Shown here piece after piece: positions 9,749-18,245 of a stretch of DNA of 64,000 nt (position 1 is its first letter; every line of letters starts with the position of its first letter). The stretch comes from Sterolibacterium sp. Lineage in GTDB: Bacteria > Pseudomonadota > Gammaproteobacteria > Burkholderiales > Rhodocyclaceae. The notes below the pieces were generated by a model. That model made no database searches, was not told where the DNA came from, and worked only from the letters and a program-made list of their open reading frames with translations. The translations under genes and the position numbers were made by a program. The DNA lies in contig JAQTOA010000013.1 of the NCBI GenBank assembly GCA_028713555.1, forward strand, positions 26,871 through 90,870, in the 5' to 3' direction.

Positions 9749-10459
9749 TTGGCCGTGCAGTTGGAATGCTTTCGCGACCTCGCTGTTTGGCGGATAAGTC
9801 TCTTTCCCCCGGGTGATCTAGAGGCCTGTTTCGCCGTTCTGGATGCCGACGAGCAAGTGCGTGCGGACCGCTTTCATTTCGACAAACACAGGCGTCGCTT
9901 TATCGTGGCACATGCCGCCGTCAGGTGCATATTGGCGAGCCGCCTTGGGGTTGGGCCGGGCGAACTGCAATTTTCCAGGAATGTTCATGGCAAGCCTTTT
10001 CTGAAGAGTTACGACGGTACTGTCTTCAGTCTTTCCCATGCGCATGAGATGGCACTGTGTGCAGTGGTTGGAGCGGGAGAACTTGGCGTCGACATCGAGT
10101 GGTGCCGTGAACTACCGTATGACAATCTGGCGCGACGATTCTTTGCTCCCGATGAATCTACCTCCTTGAAAGCTTTGGCGGAAGAGGATCGGGTCGCTGG
10201 ATTTTTTTCCTGCTGGACGCGCAAGGAAGCCTATATCAAGGCCAAGGGCCTAGGCCTCTCCTTGCCGTTGCGTTCGTTTTCCGTTACGACATGCCCTCGA
10301 CAGGTGCCGGCGCTGCTGTCCAGCCAGCATGAACCATCGGACGTCGGTCGCTATCGATTCTGGGAAGTGCCCGTGGCACCGGGTTATCGTGCGGCCTTGG
10401 CCTATCGCGGCAACGAGTCGGAACCGCCACGTTATATCGATTGGGCATCTTCGTGCTGA
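9749..10459 (+). CDS. Sfp-type 4'-phosphopantetheinyl transferase
   Basis: Moves the phosphopantetheine arm of coenzyme A to a serine of acyl or peptidyl carrier proteins. The 236-residue two-lobed form is of Sfp/Gsp length, about twice AcpS. Motifs: NVHGKPFL (P1), SLSHAHEMALCAV, GVDIEW (P2 metal site) and FFSCWTRKEAYIKAKGLGL (P3, W-x2-K-E-A-x2-K-x2-G). The start is unclear: TTG at 9749 or GTG at 9755. No PKS or NRPS gene is nearby. Because acpS is missing from its usual place after pdxJ, this enzyme may serve the fatty-acid carrier protein; that is inference. Confidence 0.9.
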   Translation: MAVQLECFRDLAVWRISLFPPGDLEACFAVLDADEQVRADRFHFDKHRRRFIVAHAAVRCILASRLGVGPGELQFSRNVHGKPFLKSYDGTVFSLSHAHEMALCAVVGAGELGVDIEWCRELPYDNLARRFFAPDESTSLKALAEEDRVAGFFSCWTRKEAYIKAKGLGLSLPLRSFSVTTCPRQVPALLSSQHEPSDVGRYRFWEVPVAPGYRAALAYRGNESEPPRYIDWASSC

Positions 10460-10482
10460 CTGGCGGTAACCGCAAGTGTGGC

Positions 10483-10626
10483 ATGCGGCTGCAGAAAATG
10501 CTGTTCTTGGCCTCGACACTGGTCGTCGCGATGATAGTCGTATTTCCATGGTGGGCACGAGGCAACGCCCACAAGACCAAGGAAAACACGGTATCGGCGA
10601 GCAAGACAGGCCAAGCGGCATGGTAA
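10483..10626 (+). CDS. Possible 47-residue single-pass membrane peptide
   Basis: An ATG frame encodes a short basic start, a hydrophobic stretch (MLFLASTLVVAMIVVFPWW) and a polar tail. It lies between the phosphopantetheinyl transferase and the cyclophilin gene. No homology is recognised and there is no strong ribosome-binding site, so it may be spurious. Confidence 0.22.
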   Translation: MRLQKMLFLASTLVVAMIVVFPWWARGNAHKTKENTVSASKTGQAAW

Positions 10627-10691
10627 CAGATGATATGCTGCCATATCTTCCAACAAACCTAAACTTCGTTTTTCCAAGAACACTATTTGCT

Positions 10692-11507
10692 ATGAAACAC
10701 ATATTTACTCTGCTTTGCTTCGCAATGCTCACGGCTTGTGCCGGGAATGGCGACACTACGCCAACCGTAACCGATATCCAGGGGAAGAATCTCAATTATG
10801 GCGTAAGGGCCGAATTCGACTTTCTCGGAACCTATCTAGACACCGTGGGGATAAGCGCAAACGTCCCGAATTGCACTGGGCAGACCCCTGTGTTCATATC
10901 ACCTGTCCATCAAGTGCTGACATGTACCATCACTGCCATAGGCGACCTTAACGTCCAGGTACGGGATGGAGCAGGTGCGGTGATCTTCTCGAAAATCTTT
11001 ACAATTCCAGCCCCGCGCGTGATTTTTGCCACTACTTTGGGAAATATCACCGTGGATATTAATCCCCATGAGGCTCCCTTAACCGTAAGCAATTTTCTGA
11101 ATTATGTGCAAACCGGTTTTTATTCCAATACGCTTTTTCACCGCGTCATCGCTGGCTTTGTCGCTCAGGGGGGAGCATTTACCACTGGACTAACCGTAAA
11201 ACCCGGAACACTGGCTCCAATTCCCATCGAATCCAATAATGGGCTGACCAACCTACGCGGAACAATTGCGATGGCGCGGACCAGTGAACCCAACTCGGCC
11301 ACTTCACAGTTTTACTTTAACCTCGTTGACAACCCTGCGCTAGATTACAAGGATCCCAGCAACCCCGGCTACGCTGTATTTGGAAAGATAGTCCAGGGTC
11401 TGGATGTCATGGATGCGATTGGCGCAGTACCAACGAACACCCTGAACGGAGTCCCTGACATTCCGGTAACTGATGTTGTGGTCAGAACCGTCTTACGGAT
11501 TAAGTAA
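10692..11507 (+). CDS. Cyclophilin-type peptidyl-prolyl isomerase, predicted lipoprotein
   Basis: The first 18 residues form a lipoprotein signal (basic start, hydrophobic core, lipobox LTAC), so the mature protein is probably lipid-anchored in the periplasm. Residues about 20-110 are a region I do not recognise. From about 115 on is a cyclophilin domain: TVSNFLNYVQTGFY, TLFHRVIAGFVAQGG, ARTSEPNSATSQFYFNL and AVFGKIVQGLDVMD. The catalytic Arg (FHRVI) and the QFYFN motif are present. I chose the ATG at 10692 because it begins the signal peptide; in-frame sequence upstream has no such feature. Confidence 0.86.
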   Translation: MKHIFTLLCFAMLTACAGNGDTTPTVTDIQGKNLNYGVRAEFDFLGTYLDTVGISANVPNCTGQTPVFISPVHQVLTCTITAIGDLNVQVRDGAGAVIFSKIFTIPAPRVIFATTLGNITVDINPHEAPLTVSNFLNYVQTGFYSNTLFHRVIAGFVAQGGAFTTGLTVKPGTLAPIPIESNNGLTNLRGTIAMARTSEPNSATSQFYFNLVDNPALDYKDPSNPGYAVFGKIVQGLDVMDAIGAVPTNTLNGVPDIPVTDVVVRTVLRIK

Positions 11508-11618
11508 TGCGCCGGAAAATTGATCAGTCCGAGAACTGCGCCTGCGGGTAACCGCGACGAAACGCGTGCGGTTGCGTTGCGCCTCTCGGCATGAGGGGCC
11601 AGGACTGAAATGGTCTCC

Positions 11619-11638
11619 GCGACGTTCTTTAACGTCGC
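11619..11638. terminator. Hairpin between convergent cyclophilin and mnmH genes
   Basis: A perfect 8-base stem (GCGACGTT/AACGTCGC) with a CTTT loop lies between two convergent genes. There is no strong T tract on either side, so it is only a candidate bidirectional terminator. Confidence 0.4.
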
Positions 11639-11648
11639 TTCGTCGGGA

Positions 11649-12707
11649 TCAGATGCCGGCAAGTATTTCCTGCGCCAGCCGCTGTATGCCAGAGATGCTC
11701 AAGTCGTCGATGGCCAGTTGGAGGGCATCCTGGAAACCGGCATAGTTTTTGGTTTGCGAGCGTTGGTAGAGTGGGTCGTAATGCAGTTCCAGCAGATCGC
11801 TGACCAAGGCAGGGAACTCTCCCCGTTCGACCAACCCTGTCCAGCGGGACAAGGTTTCGTTACTTTGCAAACCGCGCAGGAGTCCGAGTTTTTCGATCAG
11901 CCAGTGTGGATCGGTGAGCAGATAATCATAATCATGCAACAGGAACTCGACGCGTGCGCTGGCCGAGGCGGCGATACACAAACTGGGTGCGACGCGGATA
12001 CTGTCGAGTAATGCGTTGGGCAGTTGCACGCTACCGATTCTGCGGCCCTCGGCTTCGACGAACACAGGCCGCGCCGGATCGAAATCGGCGAAAGCGGCAA
12101 ACAAGCGCGACTCGAACATTCTTTGTGATGGTTGCGGCTTGCCCGGCAGTCCGCCGAGTACCGAACCCTTATGTGCCGCCATCTCCTCCAGATGCAGCAC
12201 CTGCGCACCCTGGGCGGCCAGTTCCTCCAGCAGGCGGCTTTTGCCGCTGCCGGTGGCGCCGCTGACGACGCGGTAATGGAAACGCGGCGGCAGCAGCGCC
12301 AATTGCCCGATGACATGATTGCGCCACGCCTTGTAACCGCCTTCGAGGCGATGCGCGTCCCAGCCGATCTGGCGCAGGATGTGGGTGAATGCACCGCTGC
12401 GCTGGCCGCCACGCCAGCAATAGACCAGGGGGCGCCAGTCGCGCGGCTTGTCGAGAAACAATTGCTCGATATGCCGGGCGATATTCTGGGCCACCAGAAC
12501 CGCGCCGGTTTTCTTTGCCTCGAAAGGCGATGCCTGCTTATAGAGCGTGCCGACGCGGACCCGCTGCTGGTCGTCGAGTACCGGGCAGCTGATGGCGCGA
12601 GGCAATCGGTCTTCGGCATATTCCGAGGGCGAGCGGGCGTCGATGACCTCGTCAAACTCGGCCAACTGTGCTACTTTTGCGGCCCCACGTGATTGCTGTT
12701 CCGACAT
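11649..12707 (-). CDS. mnmH: tRNA 2-selenouridine synthase
   Basis: Replaces sulfur of 2-thiouridine at the tRNA wobble position with selenium from selenophosphate, by way of a geranylated intermediate. An N-terminal rhodanese domain has the active Cys97 in VYCWRGGQRSG; a P-loop GATGSGKS follows at residues 150-157. The ATG at 12707 gives 352 residues; a TTG two codons further up is possible. It diverges from selD, with only 5 bases between the two start codons, so the selenium donor and user genes form one locus. Confidence 0.94.
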   Translation of the reverse strand: MSEQQSRGAAKVAQLAEFDEVIDARSPSEYAEDRLPRAISCPVLDDQQRVRVGTLYKQASPFEAKKTGAVLVAQNIARHIEQLFLDKPRDWRPLVYCWRGGQRSGAFTHILRQIGWDAHRLEGGYKAWRNHVIGQLALLPPRFHYRVVSGATGSGKSRLLEELAAQGAQVLHLEEMAAHKGSVLGGLPGKPQPSQRMFESRLFAAFADFDPARPVFVEAEGRRIGSVQLPNALLDSIRVAPSLCIAASASARVEFLLHDYDYLLTDPHWLIEKLGLLRGLQSNETLSRWTGLVERGEFPALVSDLLELHYDPLYQRSQTKNYAGFQDALQLAIDDLSISGIQRLAQEILAGI

Positions 12708-12712
12708 TGGCA

Positions 12713-13759
12713 ATGCCCAAAATCAAACTGACCCAATTCTCCCACGGCGGCGGCTGCGGCTGCAAAATCTCGCCAGCCATTCTGGCCGGAATATTGGACA
12801 ACACCCCCTTGCGCATCATGCCCCCTGAATTGCTGGTCGGCACCGAGACCAGCGATGATGCGGCGGTCTATCAGCTCAATGCCGAGCAGGCGATTATCGC
12901 CACGACCGATTTCTTTACGCCGATTGTCGACGATCCGCGCGATTTCGGGCGTATTGCTGCGGCCAATGCGCTCTCCGACATCTATGCGATGGGCGGCCGA
13001 CCAATCTTCGCCTTGGCGGTGGTCGGCATGCCGCTCGATAAGCTGCCGCTTGAAGTGATCCGCGAGATTCTTGCCGGCGGCGATGAGATTTGCGTCCGCG
13101 CCGGCATCCCCATCGCCGGGGGGCACTCGATCGACGTGGTCGAGCCGATCTATGGGCTGGTAGGCATTGGTATCGTTCATCCCCGGCACGTCAAGCGCAA
13201 CAGCGGGGCGCGTAACGGCGACCTGTTGATCCTTGGCAAACCGCTAGGCATTGGCATCCTGTCGGCGGCTTTGAAAAAAGGCCTGCTCTCGGCCGAGGGC
13301 TATGCGCAAATGATCGCGCTGACGACCAAGATCAACACGCCCGGAGCAGCGCTGGCGGCGTTGGAAGGCGTGCATGCGATGACCGACGTGACCGGCTTCG
13401 GCCTGGCTGGTCATCTGCTGGAAATCTGCCGTGGTTCGAAACTCCATGCGCAGCTCGAATTTGCGCGGCTACCGCTGATTGCCGAGGCTGTCAAGCTGGC
13501 TCGCGAGGGCATTGCCACCGGCGCCTCGGCGCGCAACTGGAGCGGATACGGGCATAACGTCTCATTGCCGGCCGTCAGCAGCGAGTGGCAGCAGAAGCTG
13601 CTCACCGATCCGCAGACCAGTGGTGGCTTGCTGGTGGCCTGTGCGCCCGAATGCGCGGATAAGGTACTGGCCGAATTCCGCGATGAAGGTTTTCAACCGG
13701 CGCTGATCGGCGAGTTGACCAGCGAGTTGCCAGGACCGGCGAAGATTACGGTTTCTTGA
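12713..13759 (+). CDS. selD: Selenide, water dikinase (selenophosphate synthase)
   Basis: Makes selenophosphate from selenide and ATP. The 348-residue product begins with the flexible catalytic loop GGGCGCK, where Cys15 matches Cys17 of the Escherichia coli enzyme and Lys18 its Lys20; this is the Cys form, not selenocysteine. The metal and ATP sites are seen in ETSDDAAVYQL and GGHSIDV. No selA, selB, tRNA-Sec or selenoprotein is in the window, so the visible use of selenophosphate is the tRNA modification by MnmH. The 3' end overlaps tesA by 14 bases in convergent orientation. Confidence 0.95.
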   Translation: MPKIKLTQFSHGGGCGCKISPAILAGILDNTPLRIMPPELLVGTETSDDAAVYQLNAEQAIIATTDFFTPIVDDPRDFGRIAAANALSDIYAMGGRPIFALAVVGMPLDKLPLEVIREILAGGDEICVRAGIPIAGGHSIDVVEPIYGLVGIGIVHPRHVKRNSGARNGDLLILGKPLGIGILSAALKKGLLSAEGYAQMIALTTKINTPGAALAALEGVHAMTDVTGFGLAGHLLEICRGSKLHAQLEFARLPLIAEAVKLAREGIATGASARNWSGYGHNVSLPAVSSEWQQKLLTDPQTSGGLLVACAPECADKVLAEFRDEGFQPALIGELTSELPGPAKITVS

Positions 13760-14357
13760 GCAGCGGCTGGAGTCCGCCCCAGACATTATCGAGCAGCTTG
13801 GCCTGGGTTGCGGCGGTCGGGTGCAGGCCATCGTTCTGGAAGGCATCGCGCTGCGCGGCGAAACCGGCGAAGAGGAAAGGAACCAGCGCGATCTTGTGTT
13901 GCCGTGAGATCTCGGCAAACACGTGCTGGAAATTTCTTGCATAGTCAATTCCATAGTTTGGTGGCAATTGCATGCCGACCAGCAGCACCCGGGCGCGGTT
14001 GGTCTGACTCTGTTGAATCATTTCGCGCAAATTGCCGCGCATTTGCTCCAGCGACAGGCCGCGCAAGCCGTCGTTGGCGCCAAGGGCGATAATGACGACT
14101 TTCGGCCTGTGCTGCTGGAGCGCCGGAGTGAGGCGGGACAGTCCGCCGCTCGTGGTTTCGCCGCTGATGCTGATATTGACCAGCGTATAGGGATAGCGCT
14201 CTGCCGCCAGGCGCTTGGACAGCAATACCGGCCAGCTTTGTTCCTGGGCGATGCCGAAGCCGGCCGAGAGGCTGTCGCCGACAAGTAGAATGGTCTGCGC
14301 CGCTTGGCTGCAGGCGCAGACAACCAACAGGATCAGGCTCAATAAAATTTTCGACAT
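13746..14357 (-). CDS. tesA: Arylesterase / lysophospholipase TesA-like, periplasmic
   Basis: SGNH hydrolase acting on acyl esters or thioesters in the periplasm. The 203-residue protein has a signal peptide (LLSLILLVVCACSQA). Block I is GDSLSAGFGI with the Ser nucleophile, GAND is block III, and DGLHP gives the Asp-x-x-His pair. The start ATG overlaps by two bases, on the opposite strand, the start of the ABC ATPase gene. The tesA/ybbA divergent pair is also found in Escherichia coli. Confidence 0.9.
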   Translation of the reverse strand: MSKILLSLILLVVCACSQAAQTILLVGDSLSAGFGIAQEQSWPVLLSKRLAAERYPYTLVNISISGETTSGGLSRLTPALQQHRPKVVIIALGANDGLRGLSLEQMRGNLREMIQQSQTNRARVLLVGMQLPPNYGIDYARNFQHVFAEISRQHKIALVPFLFAGFAAQRDAFQNDGLHPTAATQAKLLDNVWGGLQPLLKKP

Positions 14358-15039
14358 GACAAATAATTTCGACTCGACAGTGGTAGAGGCTATCTCGCTT
14401 GGCAAGCAAGTGACTAGCGGTGATGGAGCACTGACAATTCTGCACCAGATCAGCTTTGCCGTGGCAAGCGGAGAAACGGTGGCCATTGTCGGCAGCAGCG
14501 GCTCAGGCAAGTCGACCCTGCTCGGGCTGCTGGCGGGCCTCGATCTGGCGACGAGTGGCACGGTGCGGCTCGCCGGGCAGGACTTGGCAGGCCTCGACGA
14601 GGATGGGCGGGCCATATTGCGCGGGCAACTGCTGGGTTTCGTTTTTCAGTCGTTTCAACTCTTGCCGGCATTAAGCGCGCTGGAAAACGTCATGCTGCCG
14701 ATGGAACTCGCCGGCTACGGCGAGGCGCGCAATGTGGCGCGGGAAATGCTCGTTCGTGTCGGCCTGGCCGAGCGGCTGGCGCATTATCCCAAGCATCTTT
14801 CCGGCGGTGAGCAACAGCGCGTGGCGCTGGCGCGGGCTTTTGCACCTAAGCCGCGACTGTTGCTGGCGGACGAGCCGACCGGCAATCTCGATGCCGCCAC
14901 CGGTGCGCAGATCATTGAACTGATGTTCGCCATGAATGCCGAACAAGGCACGACGCTGGTTCTAGTGACCCACGACGAGGTGCTGGCGCGACGCTGCGAC
15001 CGGACATTGCGTTTAGTCGACGGTCGCTTGGCCTATTGA
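14356..15039 (+). CDS. ABC transporter ATP-binding protein, YbbA/LolD type
   Basis: Cytoplasmic ATPase of the MacB/LolD class. Motifs: Walker A GSSGSGKST, Q-loop FVFQSFQLLP, signature LSGGEQQRV, Walker B LLLADEPTGNLD and the switch His in LVTHD. The ATG at 14356 shares two bases with the tesA start codon; a GTG at 14380 is an alternative. The membrane permease that follows ybbA in Escherichia coli is not here: the next gene, hpnE, is convergent and overlaps its 3' end by 27 bases. Its partner must be encoded elsewhere or lost. Confidence 0.9.
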   Translation: MTNNFDSTVVEAISLGKQVTSGDGALTILHQISFAVASGETVAIVGSSGSGKSTLLGLLAGLDLATSGTVRLAGQDLAGLDEDGRAILRGQLLGFVFQSFQLLPALSALENVMLPMELAGYGEARNVAREMLVRVGLAERLAHYPKHLSGGEQQRVALARAFAPKPRLLLADEPTGNLDAATGAQIIELMFAMNAEQGTTLVLVTHDEVLARRCDRTLRLVDGRLAY

Positions 15040-16332
15040 GGCTGCTGCCCTGATGCCGCTGCGCACCGCAGTTTCCAGTGTCGCCGGATACTCGGCAGCG
15101 ACATAATCGCCGGCCAGCAGCAGGCCGGGCAGGGGCGTGATGGTTTCCGGCCGCTGGAGATTCGGGGTACAGGAAAATGTGGCGCGTCGTTCGGTGATCA
15201 CCTGCGTCCACAGCGGCATGGGCAGATTGGGCAGGACGCCGGCTATCTCGGCATGGATGCGCTCGGCTAACGCCTGATTCGACAGTTCAAGGTGCCTGCC
15301 GCGTGCGCTGATGACGGCGGCCAGCAGGCCGGAGGGGCCGCCCAGCCGACCGCGATCGAACAACCACTGCGTGATGCCGTGGGCGTGGCCAACCATGGCT
15401 TGTGGCAGCCTCACTTGCGAAGGGTAGCTGAGATAACAGGTGACGATGGGCTCGAAGCGCAAGCTGGCGACGCTTTCCCGCAAGGCATTCAGTTCCGGCA
15501 GATTCTTGACGAGGGCGGGCAGGTGGTAGGGCGCGACGGCGACGATGACTTGCGAAAACGGGCCATGGCGATTTTGTTTGCTGTGGAGGACGTAGGTCTT
15601 ACCCTCCTTGGAGATCCTCTCGATGGTCGTCCCGCGCTGGATAGCGCCACCGTGCGCGGCGAGGTAGGAAGCGGCAGTGTCAGGAAAGAGCGCGCCCAGA
15701 TCGACGCGGGGCAGCAGCAAGTCGCTGGCCTGACGCGCAGCGGCCAGGCTGTCCCTTAATACGTTGAGGTAGATTTGCGCCGAAGCGGCATCTGCCGGGG
15801 TATTCAGCGCGGCGACGCAGAGCGGTTCCCACAGGTACGCGCGCAAGCGCTGCGGTTGCCGATGCGCTTCGAGCAATGCCACCATCGTGCAGTCCGTGCT
15901 CAGCCGGAAGTTGTTCCGCTGGATCGCCCGCATGAAACGGATCGCCGCGAATTTTTCCGACCAGTTCAGGCCGCTTGTGCCGAGCAGCGCACATAGCATG
16001 TGCAGCGGCGCCGGCAGGCGCGGCGCAGCCAGAAGCAGTTCGCCCGGATAGGCCAGCGTTAGCGGCAGGCGCAGCAGCAAGCGCGCCGGGTCTGCGCCGA
16101 CCTGTCGCATCAGCCGCAAGGTTTCGTGGTAGGCGCCGACCATGATGTGTATGCCGTTATCGAGCGTGACGCCATGGGTTTCGACTGCCCGCGCGCGACC
16201 GCCCAGTACGCGCGAGGCTTCGAACACCGTGACCGGAATGTTGCGCGTTGCCAGTTCCACGGCCGCCGCCATCCCGGCGTAACCGGCACCGATGACTGCT
16301 ACCTGGGCTACTTCCCCTATCCCTTCAGCCAT
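15013..16332 (-). CDS. hpnE: Hydroxysqualene dehydroxylase HpnE
   Basis: FAD-dependent enzyme that reduces hydroxysqualene to squalene, the last of three steps from farnesyl diphosphate. The FAD-binding fold starts at residue 11 with VIGAGYAGMAAAVELA and ends in FEAS; a C-terminal LLLAGDY motif closes the FAD site. The ATG at 16332 gives 439 residues and overlaps hpnD by 16 bases. Upstream in-frame sequence lies within hpnD, so the longer form is unlikely. Confidence 0.92.
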   Translation of the reverse strand: MAEGIGEVAQVAVIGAGYAGMAAAVELATRNIPVTVFEASRVLGGRARAVETHGVTLDNGIHIMVGAYHETLRLMRQVGADPARLLLRLPLTLAYPGELLLAAPRLPAPLHMLCALLGTSGLNWSEKFAAIRFMRAIQRNNFRLSTDCTMVALLEAHRQPQRLRAYLWEPLCVAALNTPADAASAQIYLNVLRDSLAAARQASDLLLPRVDLGALFPDTAASYLAAHGGAIQRGTTIERISKEGKTYVLHSKQNRHGPFSQVIVAVAPYHLPALVKNLPELNALRESVASLRFEPIVTCYLSYPSQVRLPQAMVGHAHGITQWLFDRGRLGGPSGLLAAVISARGRHLELSNQALAERIHAEIAGVLPNLPMPLWTQVITERRATFSCTPNLQRPETITPLPGLLLAGDYVAAEYPATLETAVRSGIRAAASIGQATVD

Positions 16333-17150
16333 GTTTTCCAGGCCAGCCACAGCTTGCGTAGTGGTGTCAGTGAAGTGCGGCGGTCCAGCACCAGGCAACC
16401 ATCGCGTTTGATTTCCGCCAGCAAGCTGCGATAGATCGCCGCCATCACCAGGCCGGCACGCTGCGCTTTGCGGTCTTTTTGCGGCAATCGGGCCAAGGCT
16501 TGCGCGTAGGTCTGCTCGGCACGCTCGATCTGGAATTCCATCAGACGCCGGAAGTTGTCGCTGTATTTTGCGTTGAGGATGTCGGCTAGCGGCACTTCGA
16601 AACGCTTCAACTCATCCAGCGGCAGGTAGACGCGACCGCGCCGTGCATCCTCGCCGACATCGCGAATGATGTTGGTGAGCTGGAAGGCGAGACCAAGATC
16701 GTGGGCGTATTTCAGGGTCTGACTATCCTGGTAGCCGAATATTTCGGCGGCGAGCAGGCCGACTACGCTGGCGACGCGGTAGCAGTAGAGGTGCAACGCC
16801 TTGAAGTCGAGGAAGCGGGTCTGGTCGAGATCCATCTCCATGCCGTCAATTATTTCGTGCAACTGTTCGCACGGCAGCTTGAAGTTTTCCAAGGCAGGGA
16901 CAAGCGCCTGCGTCACCGGATGGCCGGGCTTGCCCGCATAGAGCGAATCGATCTCGTGACGCCACCAGGCGAGCTTGCTGCGCGCCAGTTGCCGATCGCT
17001 GCATTCGTCGACGACGTCATCGACTTCGCGACAGAAGGCATACAGCGCGGTAATCGCCTGGCGCCTCGGCGCCTCGAGAAACATGAAACTGTAGTAGAAA
17101 CTGGAGCCGCTCGCGGCGGCGCGCTGCTGGCAGTATTCGTCGGGTGTCAT
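16317..17150 (-). CDS. hpnD: Presqualene diphosphate synthase HpnD
   Basis: Squalene/phytoene synthase family enzyme that joins two farnesyl diphosphates to presqualene diphosphate. The 277-residue protein has both Asp-rich motifs: DDVVDE near residue 43 and NIIRDVGED. It starts 4 bases after hpnC on the same strand and overlaps hpnE, giving an hpnC-hpnD-hpnE operon. The squalene-hopene cyclase gene is not in the window. Confidence 0.94.
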   Translation of the reverse strand: MTPDEYCQQRAAASGSSFYYSFMFLEAPRRQAITALYAFCREVDDVVDECSDRQLARSKLAWWRHEIDSLYAGKPGHPVTQALVPALENFKLPCEQLHEIIDGMEMDLDQTRFLDFKALHLYCYRVASVVGLLAAEIFGYQDSQTLKYAHDLGLAFQLTNIIRDVGEDARRGRVYLPLDELKRFEVPLADILNAKYSDNFRRLMEFQIERAEQTYAQALARLPQKDRKAQRAGLVMAAIYRSLLAEIKRDGCLVLDRRTSLTPLRKLWLAWKTWLKG

Positions 17151-17154
17151 GGGG

Positions 17155-17964
17155 TTATGTGGTCAGGGCGCGCCATAGCAGCAGCGGCCAGTCGTGAGGT
17201 TTCAATACCGGGCGAAAGCGGAAAACATCGTAGTCGACCGCCTCGATTTTTTCCAGGATGCGCAGGCCACCGGCGATGATCAGGCGTAGTTCCAGACCGA
17301 TGCGACCGGGTAGACTGCGGCCTAGCGGAGCACCTTGGCGCATCATGTCGCGTGCCCGCTTGATCTGGTAGCGCATCAGTAAACGCCAGTTGTCGTCCAC
17401 CGCGCCGGCGGCGATTTGCACCTCGCTGACGCCAAAGCGCGCCAGATCCTGCTGCGGGAGATAGAGTCGGCCCTTGTCCCAGTCAATGCCTATGTCCTGC
17501 CAATGGTTGATGAGTTGCAGGCTGGAGCAGATGGCGTCCGAGCAAGCCAGTTGATGCGGGCTTCCGGCGCGATAAAGGCGCAACAGCAGTCGGCCGATGG
17601 GGTTGGCGGAGAGGCGGCAATAGGCCATGAGTTCGGCGAAACTGGCATAGCGGGTTTGGGTGACGTCCTGGGAGAAGGCGTCGAGCAGGTCGTTGAACAA
17701 CTTGAGCGGCAATCCGTAGTCGGCAATCATGCGGCCCAAGCGCTGGAAGATTGGATCTTGCGTAGCCGCACCGGAAGCAATGCTCATCAATTCAGCCCGG
17801 TAACGATCAAGCTGGTGCAGACGTTCGGCGGGTTTCAGATTGCCTTCGTCAGCAATATCGTCGGCACTGCGGGCAAACCAGTAGACTGCGGCGACCGGTG
17901 CACGTAGGCGCTGCGGCAGCAGCCATGAGGCAACGGGAAAGTTCTCGTAGTGGTCGACAGGCAT
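17155..17964 (-). CDS. hpnC: Hydroxysqualene synthase HpnC
   Basis: Converts presqualene diphosphate to hydroxysqualene. It is a squalene/phytoene synthase family protein of 269 residues with the opening HYENFPVASWLLP typical of HpnC, the first acidic motif DDIADE and a second, NHWQDIGIDWDKGR. It is the first gene of hpnCDE. The operon makes squalene for hopanoids, or possibly sterol-like lipids, without a classical squalene synthase. Confidence 0.94.
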   Translation of the reverse strand: MPVDHYENFPVASWLLPQRLRAPVAAVYWFARSADDIADEGNLKPAERLHQLDRYRAELMSIASGAATQDPIFQRLGRMIADYGLPLKLFNDLLDAFSQDVTQTRYASFAELMAYCRLSANPIGRLLLRLYRAGSPHQLACSDAICSSLQLINHWQDIGIDWDKGRLYLPQQDLARFGVSEVQIAAGAVDDNWRLLMRYQIKRARDMMRQGAPLGRSLPGRIGLELRLIIAGGLRILEKIEAVDYDVFRFRPVLKPHDWPLLLWRALTT

Positions 17965-18069
17965 CAGCGATAGAGACGCAAATATGGGTTGGCTCGTAGT
18001 GCGGGCGCTCAGTGCGGCAGACAGTATAGAGGCGAATCGGTTAAAATAACCGGCACGCGAAAATGGAAT

Positions 18070-18154
18070 GCCCAGGTGGCGAAATTGGTAGACGCAGCAG
18101 GTTTAGGTCCTGCCGCCGCAAGGTGTGGGGGTTCGAGTCCCTTCCTGGGCACCA
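18070..18154 (+). tRNA. tRNA-Leu (anticodon TAG)
   Basis: A class II tRNA of 85 bases with a long variable arm. Acceptor GCCCAGG pairs with CCTGGGC, discriminator A, encoded CCA at 18152-18154. The anticodon stem GCAGG/CCTGC closes a TTTAGGT loop, giving TAG. T-loop GTTCGAGTC. Confidence 0.97.
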
Positions 18155-18175
18155 GCTCTTGTACCCGCTATTCTT

Positions 18176-18197
18176 GGCTACAGCATGAGGTGTAGCC
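18176..18197 (+). terminator. Hairpin after tRNA-Leu
   Basis: A perfect 7-base inverted repeat (GGCTACA/TGTAGCC) with an 8-base loop starts 22 bases past the tRNA. It is followed by a short T-containing stretch (GTCTGTTTG), so it may terminate the tRNA transcript. Confidence 0.4.
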
Positions 18198-18245
18198 AGG
18201 TCTGTTTGATCTGACTAAGCTTTCAGCCTTTCCGGAGGCCAGATA

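Noticed and set aside
10250..10795. A 181-codon minus-strand frame over the phosphopantetheinyl transferase 3' end
   Set aside because: It overlaps a certain gene and the cyclophilin signal peptide, and has no recognisable motif.
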